NCBI GenBank assembly: GCA_037349105.1
Contig: JAYJMM010000036.1
Coordinates: 2,702,001-2,766,000, forward strand
Source: Limnomonas spitsbergensis
Taxonomy: Eukaryota; Chlorophyta; Chlorophyceae; Chlamydomonadales
Direction of reading: 5' to 3'
DNA: 64,000 nt
In this document: in pieces, positions 40,413 to 52,190 of the stretch
Layout: each line of letters starts with the position of its first letter
How positions within the stretch are numbered: the stretch's first letter is position 1
The notes under the pieces: model-generated
What the model was told of the DNA's origin: nothing
Database searches by the model: none
Seen by the model: the letters and a program-made list of their open reading frames with translations, nothing else
Made by a program: the position numbers and the translations under genes

Positions 40413-42664
40413 GATGTACCTAAATGTAGGGATTCATTAGGGAGGTACTGGGATGTACTGATTATTGGGGATGCATCGGGAATTAGGGCATTCTTAGGGA
40501 TTAGACATATGGGATCTACGGTATAAGGGACGTACTGGTGCAGTGATACTTCCATTGCAACCTTAAGCCGCGATATTTATGCTTCAGGTGACAGGTACAG
40601 GCATCAAGCTAGCACCGACATGCCCTAGGCTTATGTTACGGCACCAGTAAAAAATTGTACTTGCTCCATGCTAGGTCATTTACCCTGCGACCCTGATATC
40701 TTTGGCATATGCCGCGAATTTTAGTACATGCCCGTGATTATTTTTGCGTACTCGTACACCATGTCACTTTGGGGGGTCTGCCGAGCGGCCACTACTATGC
40801 CAATTTGGACCGAACCTTAAAAAGCTGACATGTGCTAAAATAATCACTGGTGTCACATCAGAGCTGTTGAAACTCAAATATTAGGACTATCCCAGACACG
40901 GCGGCCACTCAGGTATATTTTTGTACTGCGGGACCAATCGCGGCCATCAGAGCTACGGCGTTTTCTTTCTTGTCAAAAAGGCCCATCAATAACTACGTGT
41001 AATAGTGGTTTTATGCCCCGGTTTTATTCATGACTATGGATTAAGGGGGGACACTTTTCATTGGCCCCACGCAGCCGAGCGACAAGCAGGGCCCAGCGGG
41101 TATGCACCGTTCTACATTTTTATTGGCGAGTCCAGCCTCCCACGAACGGAGTAATTTTGCGTTGCAGATTTGGCTTCATTCAGATTACTCCTTTCAGATT
41201 TCAAAATACCCAGCCATCAAGGCTACTGTCGGATACCGTCATGCATCAACATGCTATTTGCATGAAACTTGGAGCTGCTACCCATCATGGACAATGTTGG
41301 GGAGGGGGGGACGCACCGATGGGGGTACCAAAACTTGCAATTCCACATTTCAGACACTGACGCATGCAATCCATGCATGCTAGACACTTCGGCACCGACG
41401 ACCAGAGTGAACCTCAAACTAGCCACGATTCTTGGTAGCCTAGTTCCTATTAGCCTTCTGCTTGAGGTGTGTTATGACTTTTGAGTTGCTGAGCTTGGGC
41501 TGGTTGGGCTGCTATCGACGAAACGGACGTACACAGCCTGCAAAGGATCGCTTTTGGATATCACAGTAACATTAGCGGAGTAGCGGACGTGATCAGAGGA
41601 AAAATGTTGAGCTAGTTGAGCACACAATTACAAGCACAAAGAGCTAGGAAGCCCAAATCAGGAGAAAATAGCAACCAGAATTAAACAACAACCAAGAGAA
41701 AACAGGATTTACTAAATCGTCGAACTATTTTTTGTGCCGTTATGCAATTGCAATTGCCGAGTGGTACATCGATGTTTTCTGGCAGTTGAAGCGCAAACGT
41801 ATGGACATGTCAAAGCCGTATTAATTGACCACTACGTATTGCAAAATGCGTGCCCTGACCTGGGCGTTACTCTAGGTCAATCCTTGAAAGAGGCCAAGGA
41901 TGCATTTGAGATGGGCTACAGATGCAGGCCTCACTTGCCTGGGTACCAAAGGCGGATGAAACGGACAGGCTGCTGATGCGGGTAGAGGCTGCAGCCTTGC
42001 TATCGGGCATGCAAAATTTGTCAGCAAGGTCTGCCGCCGCAAGAGGGCGATCTGTGGCTCGGACCAGGGGGCATATCATCAGCGTTGTTCTGGGTCGTAT
42101 GTGTCAACCTCCAACCACCTCAACTGAAGTCGATCAGGCTGTGACGCACGCGCACGGTGAGATAGATCTTGGCAGGACGTAAACATTTTCCAAGCCAGTC
42201 GCTCGTTACATTACTTGCTAGGTCGCTGGTCATCTGAACATCTCGCTGCACATGGCTTGAGGTGCACTGTTTAGGGGAGAATTGTACGGGTCAAAAATGG
42301 GCCCTTGGCTTGATTAGTAGACCGGGGCAACGAGCTCTGTTGGGATATTATATGCAACATTCTGTTCCACGCTAAGGCCAACCCAGTCCAAAGTAGTGTA
42401 CGCCTGATCCCAGCCGGCCTGATCCCCCTAAAAAGCTCCGCCCCACATTTGCCGTACATCTCTCAGAGTGACAGGAGCAGTACCTATGACAATTGCGCAT
42501 CGAAAATGTGGCATTGACTGCGGCACCACCGAGCGAAAAATTTAGGAAACAATTGCTGTAACGGACCATCGTCATGATGCCAGGCGGATGATGCCATCCA
42601 CTTACCACACGCTACGAGGCTCGCAGGAGAACTGGAAACATCGTCACATCATGCATAATTGATC
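40413..42664. other. Intergenic, no supported gene
   Basis: AT-balanced sequence with short ORFs only. The ORF at 41922-42182 (LLMRVEAAALLSGMQNLSAR in the middle) has a coding-like composition but no start context, introns or family I recognise. 40420-40520 has a weak 'gggatgtactgggat' repeat. Confidence 0.5.
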
Positions 42665-44794
42665 ATGCTTCCTAAGAAAATCCCTGGTCAGTGGAGAGAG
42701 GGCAGCGAAAACTTAGATAACCACGATCAATGGGAATGGAAGGGCCACAGGTTTGTCCAGACCGCTGGCTCTAAGGAGAAGAAGCTGGGGAAATTCGAGA
42801 CCTACAAACCCAAACAGCCGCGCCATAAGGCAGGCTTCAACGCGGACGGCACGTCTGATGGCACCATAGGGATGGGGGACATCGCCGGAAGGCTGGCCGA
42901 ATACAATGGGGGTAAGCTCTCACCATGCATGAAGGGGTTAAAATAAGGGGTCAGCTGGCACCATGCACTATGGGGTAAATAAGGGTTTCAGCATTCACCA
43001 TGCACTGGGTTCAATAAGGGGTTCAACAATCAGCAGTTACCATGCACTGGGTTTACCATTGGGTAGAAGCTCTCACCTTGCACTAGGGGGGGTTAAGAGG
43101 GTCAGCAGCCACCTTGCACATACCATTGGACACGTTTGTACAGCCTGGAAGATTAAAGGGAAACCCAAGCGCCCAGAATCCTGCCTGTCTGTATTAAACC
43201 AACCCGCTCATCGTCTTCCGGGACTCATGTTTCCGCATTTAAGCACCAGACAATTGCACTAAGCTGCCCATGTTTGTGCCCATGTGGCTACCATGCGTGT
43301 AATACCTGCTGCCTCATGTCCATATCTGCCAGAAGCCCATACCTGCCACATGTCCATACCTGCCCCATGCCCATGCCTGCCACATGCCCATGCCTGCCAC
43401 ATGCTCATGCCTGCCACAAGCCCATGCCTGTCACATTCCCATGCCTGTCACATGCCCATGTCTCTCACATGCCCATGTCTCTCACATGCCCATTGCCCAT
43501 GCCTGCCACATGCCCATGCCTGCCACATGCCCATGCCTTCCTCATGCCCATGCCTGTCACATGCTCATGCCTGCCACATGCACATGCCTGCCTCATGCCC
43601 ATGCCTGCCACATGCCCATGCCTGCCACATGCCCATGCCTGCCACAAGCCCATGCCTGCCCCATGCCCATGCCTGGCACATGCCCATGCCTGCCCCATGC
43701 CCATGCCTGCCACATGCTTATGTCTGCCATATGCCCATGTCTGTCATATGCCCATGTCTGCCACATGCCCATGCCTGCCACATGCCCATGCCTGCCATAT
43801 GCCCATGCTTGCCACATGCCCATGCCTGCCACATGCCCATGCCTGCCATATGCCCATGCTTGCCATATGCCCATGCCTGCCACATGCCCATGCCTGCCAT
43901 ATGCCCATGCTTGCCATATGCCCATGCCTGCCACATGCCCGTGCCTGCCACATGCTCATGCCTGCCACATGCCCATGCTTGCCACATGCCCATGCCTGCC
44001 ACATGCCCATGCCTGCCACATGCCCATGCCTGCCACAAGCTCATGCACTGCCACATGCCCATGCCTGCCACATGCCCATGCCTGCCATATGCCCATGTCT
44101 GTCATATGCCCATGCCTGCCACATGCCCATGCCTGCCATATGCCCATGCTTTCCACATGCCCATGCCTGCCACATGCCCATGCCTTCCATATGCCCATGT
44201 CTGTCATAGTGTCATATGCCCATCTTTGCCACATGCCCATGCCTGCCACATGCCCATGCTTGCCACATGCCCATGTCTGCCATATGCCCATGTCTGTCAT
44301 ATGCCCATGTCTGCCACATGCCCATGCCTGCCACATGCCCATGCTTGCCACATGCCCATGTCTGCCATATGCCCATGTCTGTCATATGCCCATGTCTGCC
44401 ACATGCCCATGCCTGCCACACGCCCATGCTTGCCACATGCCCATGTCTGCCACATGCCCATGTCTGTCACATGCCCATGTCTGCCACATGCCCATGCCTG
44501 CCACCTCTGCCTGTTATAGGAGTATAGGACCACTGTTGGACTGCCGAAGCGTCAGCATTTCTGCATCGCTTGTTACGAGCGTGCTAGGGGGAGGAAAATG
44601 CTTGGATATTATTACTATTATATCCGTGTAGGCATCACCAGAGCATGATTCTGAATCGCCATTTTATGCCCCTCTCCGCTCTCCCAGGGGTGCCCCCTAA
44701 GGACACAGAGATCCTGAAGCTCCTGATGCTGGTGCGGGGCGTAAATTGTAACATTCATAGACACTCTGCGTACAGACTTCACTTCACAGAGTGA
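42665..44794 (+). CDS. Small two-exon gene, unknown function
   Basis: Exon 1 42665-42911 (ATG preceded in frame by TAA), donor GTAAGC. Exon 2 44688-44794, acceptor CTCCCAG at 44681-44687, ending TGA. The phases (1 then 2) join to 117 residues. The N-terminus MLPKKIPGQWREGSENLD is followed by a Trp/Lys-rich stretch (NHDQWEWKGHRFVQ, KLGKFETYKPKQPRHK) and a Gly/Asp-rich part (DGTSDGTIGMGDIAGRLAEY); exon 2 reads VPPKDTEILKLLMLVRG. Basic and soluble, no membrane segment. I do not recognise the family. An alternative donor at GCTG|GTGCGG (about 44727) would make exon 2 internal. The single intron is mostly minisatellite. Confidence 0.55.
42912..43130 (+). repeat. Donor-derived repeats at the start of the unknown gene's intron
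   Basis: Motif 'ggggtaagctctcaccatgc' at the real donor recurs in diverged form ('ctatggggtaaataaggg', 'ttgggtagaagctctcacct') with 'accatgcact' between, spacing 45-60 bp. Confidence 0.55.
43300..44515 (+). repeat. 17-bp minisatellite, about 70 copies
   Basis: Unit CCCATGCCTGCCACATG with variants (tatg for catg, tctgtc for cctgcc). Since 17 is not a multiple of three, each frame cycles through three peptides (period 17 residues) without a stop, giving false ORFs of 300-415 codons on + and several on -. It lies wholly inside the intron of the gene at 42665-44794. Confidence 0.95.
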
Positions 44795-45690
44795 CTTAAT
44801 CCACACTTCTTTGCTGCATCGTGGCCTGTTGTCTACATGTTTGGTGACTACATGTGCGGTCTCGCCGACCCCTGCGCCACCACCGCATGGATGCTATGCA
44901 AGGTACTCAGCGTCATTCCGCCATGCTGCATATGACGACATGGCCGCATGGCTGCATGGCTCATGCAGTCATACTCCTGGCCTGGCTTCACACCCCATAT
45001 TGCTTGGTCCAGCTGTCCGCTGTCACAAAGCAAACATTTCGCTTCTCCCCAACAAATTGCGCAGTGCCACACCAACGGCCATGGCCGTGTCCATGAGCAC
45101 AACTGGGACTCTGTCCTCACCATATGGCAGACTATGTGAGTTTGAAAAGCATAGCTTAGGCAGGCGTGCCCTTTTCTTAGTAGTACTTGACGGCACCGGC
45201 GCACATAAAGTTCCTGTGTGTAACGGAAAGATGCGCATTTTCGTCATGAATTGAGCATTGCATTTGAGTGTGTTACACCCTGGGCTCAGGAACCCCCGTA
45301 CCCTCCCGTACCTCCCCGTACCCCCGCCATCTCAACAAGACATTCCCGTACCCCCCCCGTACTCTCTCATGCCTTCCCGCACCCCCATCCCCATACCGTC
45401 CCGTACCCTCCCGCCTTCCCCTGCTACCTCAAATGCACCCTCCCATGTAAACCCCCCATTTGCTGGTGATCCTGGTTGGCCCTGCTGTGACGTTTGATTA
45501 GAGCGCTTGGCTCTTTTTCCTGTTTTGTTTTTTCGGTGCCTGTAATATTGTTTTGCGGGTTGAAGTCCCACGCGCCATCTTAGCACCCTGTGGACTCAAG
45601 ATACCGTAACCTGAAATGTGTTATATGACCAGTTTTGAACAGTGCATACACGCTCGGCCCTGCTGAACGCCCGTCCGCGTGGGGCTGGTA
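44795..45690. other. Intergenic region
   Basis: No supported gene. 45290-45430 is C-rich with repeated 'cccgtaccctcccgtacc' motifs. A dispersed phrase 'gaacagtgcat-cacgct-ggccctgctgaacg' at 45635-45670 also occurs at 54492-54530. Confidence 0.5.
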
Positions 45691-45699
45691 GGGAATGAC

Positions 45700-46004
45700 T
45701 AAGCTCAATTCCAGCTACCATGCACAAGCAGGACCATGGCGCAGCCATGCCACCCTCCTATGTGAAGGGGCAGGACATGGAACCCGGCGATCTAGGCAGG
45801 GGGAGAGAGAAGATCGTGTGGCGGGTTCGATCCCTCAACCTTTGGATATGGATGCCAGTGCGGCTCATTGTATCCATTGGTGCCCTTTAAAGCGGAGACA
45901 GCCAAGCCAGCTATGTGGTCCGGTGCTGAGGATTACCCGAGTTTTCAGATCCTGGGAGGTGACCAAAATTGCTTCTGGACGGGGAGCCCCGGCCCGAAAA
46001 AAAG

Positions 46005-46033
<29 letters not shown>
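45700..46033 (+). mobile_element. Possible tRNA-derived SINE with poly(A) tail
   Basis: A pol III B-box (gggttcgatccc, 45823-45834) follows an A-box-like TGGCGCAGCCATG (45737-45749), and the segment ends in a 37-bp A-rich tail (45997-46033). The A-B distance (about 85 bp) is long for a tRNA. No target-site duplication was found by eye. A retrocopy is an alternative. Confidence 0.35.
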
Positions 46034-46037
<4 letters not shown>

Positions 46038-47247
46038 AAGCACTGCTGCTGCACCTGTTACTGCCTGTACTGATGCACAGCTGATGCACCATGGTTGGTT
46101 GTGTACCTTGATGTGATTTGTTGGCATGGCTGGTACACCTGGCGCAGCTGCTCATTCAGAATCCCAGCAGTCAACCTGTGCGTAATTTCCTGCTTTACTT
46201 TTGCTGCGCCCACCTTCAGCTCAGAGTCCAGTGCATGACCACAGCTCTTGCCCAATGACCCTTACAGGCCTCGGGAGTGGCAGCCAGTCCCCGACATTCC
46301 GACATTCAACCAAGGCAACTTGCACTTTCATTCGGATGAGCCTGAGCAGAGGGGCTGTCGCTGCACTTTAAGCTAGCCTGGTGTTGGGGTTGAGTGCCTT
46401 GATGTGACAGATGCTCAATTCCAGCAGGTCAATGACGTTACACTTCTCGGCCACGTGGGCGCCTAACTGAAGGGAGCATTTCCAGCAGTTGTAAAGCGGG
46501 CTCAGAACTGTTGCAAGTCAACATTAATGAATGTACCATAACGTCATTGACCGGCCGTAGGCATTTTCTTGCAAATTCCGTACCGCCAATGGGCAGCAGA
46601 CCAGAGAGTGGCAGCCTCATGGACTGATATTCGTCTGTCTACTGGCCGGCATCGGGTATCCTATATATTCGTAGAAGGAGCTGTACCGGCAATCGAGCTT
46701 GATATCAAATTCTTCTGGTATCGCATGAAAAAGGCTGCCCTCAAGTCAGCACCCCATCAGAGGTTGAGAATTCCGTATGTTCAGGGATCACATGCATTAG
46801 TTATTTACCAGTACCGTACCTGAATTGCCCTCAGAAGCCAGGCCCACCAAAACTTCCTTTTCTTGTATGAAAAGGAATCAATGAGTGGGTGATATGTATC
46901 TCAGACAATTGTATGAGCTCCATGACAAGATTAAGACACCAAATGCCTTTTGACTACGGGAATAAATTACATGGCTACAGTACAGTAATCTGCTGCAAGA
47001 TGCTGAAACGGCGTATTAAACCAGTGTTTATCTTATCGGCACTAGGACCTGACCTAAATTAGGCTACATAAAGATTGTAGGCAGGCGACCGTTGACATAC
47101 GGTGAGCAAGGTTGATTGGCCTTGTGGTGACCGTTAAACAAACCTAGCCTAACGAAGTAAGATCACATTAAACTCGTATCACATGCACGCCATTGACTAG
47201 CTTGGCGACCTCGGCAGCTAAGAATGGACGTTTGAACGATGCCGTGT
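46034..47247. other. Intergenic region
   Basis: No gene supported. A diverged dispersed 60-bp element is at 46427-46475 (-). The ORF at 46569-46823 has no support. The 3' UTR of the - strand membrane protein gene lies at the right end. Confidence 0.5.
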
Positions 47248-48981
47248 TTAATTTACGTGTCCAGTCTGCAGGGGAAGGGGAAAATATACATTAATGCAAA
47301 ACAAGTTTTCAAACTCTTGTCGAGTGTAAGTAGGTGGATCATGAGGGTATAAGGGAATCATTTCTCGAGCATCCTATACCAAGGTCTGCATGCATGAAGT
47401 CTTGTTGTCCCATGACAACAATGGCGCCTTCCAATGCGGCATAGCATCCAAGAATCCACGTGGTAAGATGTCATCACTAATGGCTTGCTGCTTTGGTCAG
47501 AAATCAAACACACAGACAAAAACATGCTTCAGGCTCACCTGCTTCTTGCGGCTCTGCTGAATCATCGACGCAAAGTTCGATGAGATGGACCCGCCACCAG
47601 CCTTGCCCGCGGCGCCCTTCTTGCGGAGCAAGAAATAAGGAATAGCCAGGACGATGGTGAGGCCTGTCATGACCAGCAGCACTACAAACGTGAAGTTGAT
47701 GGTGGGGCTTGGTTCAGGGTCTTGCATGTACTTGTCATAGATGTAGCGGTACTTGGCATCCATCTCTTTGTCTGTCAGCACGGGGCCGACCTTGTCGGGC
47801 GTGGTCCTGACCTCGTCCTCCTTGTACACGGTGCCGTCAGAGCATACCACCTTGACATTGACAGGAGAGTACTCGTCCTCCACGCCTCCGGAGCGCAGGT
47901 CGCCACCTAGGTGCCAGCTGCTGACAAAGAGGGGGACCGAGGCGTGCTCCATCTCACCACCGTACATGAGGATCTCAGCCTCATTGGGGTCCGTGCCCTT
48001 GGAGATGTCCCAGTCGCCGAAGGTGCTCGAGTACCACAACACGCGGTCCTGGCCGGCAGGGCTGTCCTTGCGGCGGTACATGGGTTTGCCGTTGTAGCAT
48101 GAGGCCAGCTTGTAGACGCCATCCAGGCCACCGGTCAGCTTGTCAGCCTGCTTGTTGGCACCAGAGACCTTGATGTTGCAGGAGGCCGTACCGTTGACGA
48201 GGACTGGTGCTCCGTTGGCATCAAAGAAGCACTCCTCGTAGAAGTCATACTCCTCAGCGTAGTAGTCTTCGTAGCCAGCAAAGTCATCAGCATAGTACCT
48301 GTCATGCAGTAAAATTGCAACAGGTATTGAAGGTGGTGAGAGGGAAAGAAACGGCATGGTCTACGGCTCGGCACTAGATCTTTATATACCGGTACAGAGA
48401 TGCACATGTGTGAAACGCCATGTGGTAAGATCGAGCCATGCAACTGGCCTCACCCGTAGTACTCATAGTAGCTCTCATCCTCATCACCTGCAAAGAACAA
48501 CAGGACACAAGCTTAAACAGTGACAATCCTCAAATTGTACGGTGGGGAAGGCAAGCCGCAAAGGCATGGTAGAGGGGCTTGTCCTAGATTGCAAAACTGT
48601 GCATCATGCCCGACCCTCTGTGGCCCCAACACACCGTAGTAGCCATACTCGTCATAGTAGGAGCTATATCCACCAGCAGCAGAACTGCCAGAGTCATCGA
48701 AACCTCCCGAGTCACCACCATAGCCTTCGTCACCGTAGCCACCAAAATCTGTAAAGAGAGAAACAGTGGCGTTATAAATGGCTTCTCCAGGCAGCTTTCG
48801 AACAAGAACATGCGATCCTGCCATGAGAAAGTGGATTTTCGACGAAGATCTCTAGAGGTTCGAAACAGAATCAGCACTCGCCGTTGTCATAAAAGTCGTA
48901 GCCATAGCTGTAATCGTACTCATACTGCGCTGTCGCAGCAATGGCCAACAAAGCTGTGACTGCCAAGCTGATGAGCTTCAT
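47248..48981 (-). CDS. Type I membrane protein with Tyr/Asp/Glu-rich N-terminal region
   Basis: Exons on -: 48981-48882, 48748-48635, 48487-48454, 48298-47539, 47265-47248; phases join to 341 residues. Residues 1-19 (MKLISLAVTALLAIAATAQ) are a signal peptide. Residues 20-105 are very rich in Tyr, Asp, Glu and Gly (YEYDYSYGYDFYD; YADDFAGYEDYYAEEYDF). A lumenal/extracellular domain of about 180 residues follows with Cys pairs and GVYKLASCYNGKPMYRR ... VLWYSSTFGDWDISKG, a pattern reminiscent of the NG-P-Y...W modules in many algal surface proteins (inference). One membrane helix (FVVLLVMTGLTIVLAIPYFL) and a basic cytosolic tail (LRKKG, SRKKQ) end TGHVN. Intron 1 seems to use a GC donor (G|GCGAGT at 48881). 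Function unknown; possibly a tyrosine-rich wall or scale protein. Confidence 0.8.
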
Positions 48982-49359
48982 TCTTCTCAAGTAACCTGCG
49001 TGTACCGTTCAAAGCAAATAAACAATTGAGATCATGGGATACATGAACTGGACAGGCATTTAAAATGCTGACATTCAGCTTGAATGTCCAAGGCAGGCTA
49101 GGCAGGCTGACACCCGAAGAAGAAGACAGCCATACCTCAGGAGATAATCAATGATGTTTTCAGCAGCAATGACGTCCAGACAACACCCACTGTCTCGGTC
49201 ACCACGGTGGGTCAGCAATCGCGTCCAACGGGGATGTACTGCACGCGGAGCTCGGGTTCTCAGGGTCAAGAGCCACGCGTCAGGAATCACGTGCCCCGTC
49301 CAGGTCTACCCTCGATTCTGGAAGGGTACCCCCCACAGACACCCTCTAGTTTCCAGGCT
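48982..49359. promoter_or_regulatory. Shared divergent promoter region
   Basis: 378 bp separate the ATG of the - strand membrane protein from the ATG of the + strand four-helix protein, so both promoters and 5' UTRs must lie here (unless there are upstream non-coding exons). No TATA box stands out. Confidence 0.4.
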
Positions 49360-52190
49360 ATGACAAATGCATTTGTGAAATCCTGTCTGTTGCTGCTGGC
49401 AGTGGCTGGAGCTGTGATTTCAGCGTGCGGGATCAGCAAGGGGTGGGCCTACGGCAGCACCGAACCCACTCCCAAGTGGGGTCCTTTCAAACCTGGACTG
49501 ATAGTCCACGTACACCTGGGCTGGTGGAATGTGTGAGTTGGGGCAGGAAAGATTATAGTAAACATTCACTTCATGTGCATGTCTGCATGCAAAGCATTCG
49601 CCATGCTTGTCCGACCGGAGTTGGCGAATGCTGTGAGCCATGAGCAGGTTGGAATATGCTCATGGTGCTAAATTAAATGGGTTTTCATGCTTATCTCTCG
49701 CCCTTCTGAACCAACTAGGTTCACATGCTTTGAAAGCGAACCTGGGCATGCTAGGGAAGGTATATTTCGAGCCTCTGCTGATTGAAACGGAACTCGTGAT
49801 ATCCCTTCCGCTTTGGGCAGACGATTCTCACCTTCCGTTCTAGAAGCTGCGTCTGCTGATGAATGGCGGATTGGAGCTTTCATAGTCACCCCTAATGCAC
49901 TTTCCCCGTGCAGCACAAGCATCGTGGACAGCAAATATTATCCTGGAAAGGCTGAGGTGATAAGTTTATTTAGTTTGCACCAGACCAACTTTGGCAGGCC
50001 GTTGGGCAGCCAGCACTGGGTTCATGGTTACCTAATCTTGACCGGTCCATGGCCGGTGTTCCAAGCAGCAGGGCTTGCTGCACCGGACCTGTCTCACTGT
50101 CTGGGCGCATGCCTTATGTACCTGAAATGTAGCTTTAAACCCTAAACAAGCGGTACTGACTCCTGAGGTGAGAGACAGTGCGAAAGCTGTAATCATGGCT
50201 GACAGCTGAAGTTTATTTTCCAGTCATGACATTACACTTAGTTTTGCTCGTCAATCTTGCCCATTTCTGCCTTACGAGGTGCTCAGGTGCCGATGACCGG
50301 GCAGCAGTAGTATGCCCCCCTCTGTAAACCCATCGTCATATGCACGGACTGCCTCTACAGGATGTCATCACCGTATTAATCAAAAACCTGCACAAATCAT
50401 AATAAGTGTATCAATCAAATGAGCAAGGCATACCTGAAATCAAAGGATACGCTCCTGATGTTGACTTGTTCCTTGATAGTAGACGGTCCCCAACTTGTCT
50501 GAGGAGTGGTGCAATCCTCCTCTTGTTCATACCAGCAGTGTTGTTCATACCAGCACCATACCAATGCTGCGAAACTCACTCCGGCGCATGACTTTCCCTT
50601 CAGATGCCTTTAGGCGCCATAATTCAGATTTACACAGGCCATTGGACGCTTCCATCAGTGTCAATAAAGCTGCTCAACTGCTCAACTGCTCAACTGACTG
50701 ACTCCAACCATCAGTAAGCTGCAGCACTGGACTGTAGTTGATGCCAGAGATACCCTGCTGCCCTTCATATGCCCCACACCACTCGTCTCACTGAGCAGGC
50801 GGTCTCTGTGATGGACCAAAAGTTCGGTGCCGCAGCGGTCGCGATCATCTGCGCTGCCGCCCTGTACGCGCTCGTGCTCACCTTCCATGTCGTCGCCTCG
50901 GAGGTGTCGCCTGATTACCGCCCGAGCTGCTTACCCACGGATACAGCCCTGTCCTACTCAGCAGCTGCGGCCGGGTGCGCTGCACATGTTGTGTAAAACA
51001 GGGGGGTAGGTATGGGCTACTGCTGCTTCTGTCTGTATGATCCAAGGCGCAGACTGCCAGCTCGCTGACTCAGCGCTGTGCTGGTCAGCCGATGTAGTTG
51101 GATGCACGTTGTGTCCTTTGTAGGGTTTAGGGTTCAGGGTTAAGCAAACCCTTAACCCTTTGTATATATGCTGGGGGCGGATACAGACCACAGCTGTATT
51201 GCCTGGACTCACAGAGCTGTATTTACACCTCATCGTGCTCCGATCTAAGTCTATAAAGCAACATGCATATTTCATTTGCATTTGGGGTGAGGGAGGGGTG
51301 CGGATACAGACCACGGCTGTATTGTGCAGGGCCTGCCTGGACTCACAGATCTGCATTCACAACTCATTTTGTTCCGCTATGAAGCAATATGCATATTCCC
51401 TTTGCATGTTGGTGAAGGTGCCTTAAGCGTGTGCGCTGACGAAGCACCCCCTGGTGCCATGGTTAGTTAGATTGCTAGTGTACTGCAGTTACGTTCAGCT
51501 ACCATTCAGCTACCATTCAGCCTCTGCATTCAGCCATGTCCCAACCCGTGGGCAAGCCGCCAGCCTGTAAGGTAACCTGGTCTACACTTACGATGACTCT
51601 GCTGACGACTCGCCCTTGCATCTACCTGACTTGACAGGGCTGCTGTACTCATGCTGTCTTTGGCTCTGTTTGCCGGTCTGGCAATCGGGGCCCACAATTA
51701 TTTCAAGGAAGACTTTGAGGCCAAGGGTATGAATGCAGATCTGTGGCCGGTGCCCAGCTGGGCGTTTGCTGGCGCTTTCGGATCCGGTTGCTGCATGATT
51801 ATCTTTGCGTGGACGATGCAAGGTGAGTTACGCTGCATGGATTGGCGTTTTGGCGGGACTGACGGCTGAGTTTTCGGGTTCCGTGTCATGATTGGTTCGA
51901 CGTATCTCTGTGTTGTCTTGACTCATTCTCTCAATGAACTTGATCTTGACACCGGTAATCACAGGAGGTGGACCTTGTGCGATTTCACGACTACAACACA
52001 CATCGTATACACCGCGCATTTATGTGTACTTGTGCCATTTTTGTTCTGCATTGTCGCTGTTGTGGAGCCCATCCCATCAGTATACTATATGAACCATTCC
52101 TGTCTTTCAAATCAACCTGATGCAGCTTCAGAAGCAGCACCTGAGGGATACAGCAGTGTTGCGTATGGCATGAACGGTCGGGGCAGATAA
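49360..52190 (+). CDS. Four-helix membrane protein (tetraspan, claudin/PMP22-like topology), copy A
   Basis: Exons 49360-49532, 49914-49956, 50799-50974, 51638-51822, 52126-52190; 213 residues; intron phases 2, 0, 2, 1. TM1 about residues 6-24 (KSCLLLLAVAGAVISACG). The first outer loop holds GWAYGS and LGWWN, then TSIVDSKYYPGKAE. TM2 GAAAVAIICAAALYALVLTF, TM3 across exons 3/4 (AAVLMLSLALFAGLAIGAH), a loop with LWPVPSW, TM4 AFAGAFGSGCCMIIFAWTM. The short tail EGYSSVAYGMNGRGR is Tyr/Gly-rich. The W-rich first loop recalls claudin/PMP22 proteins but I cannot prove the family. Its paralogue lies 6 kb downstream. Bits of exon 2-like sequence are 43 bp only and easy to miss. Confidence 0.82.
51120..51420 (+). 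repeat. Telomere-like hairpin and ~125-bp direct repeat in copy A intron 3
   Basis: 51121-51162 has tagggtttagggttcaggg followed by aacccttaaccct, a hairpin of telomere-type sequence. 51177-51285 and 51300-51415 are direct repeats (cggatacagaccacagctgt, 'gcctggactcacaga', 'aagcaacatgcatat'). Confidence 0.8.

Noticed and set aside
41922..42182. Protein-coding gene at this ORF
   Set aside because: Coding-like composition only; no supported start, splice partner or family.
43274..44631. ORFs of 311-415 codons with HMPMPATCPCLPHAHAC repeats and - strand counterparts
   Set aside because: A 17-bp unit without stops produces these in every frame; it lies inside an intron.
45820..45836. True tRNA gene
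   Set aside because: Only a T-arm/B-box-like motif; no acceptor stem or anticodon arm pairs at the expected distance.
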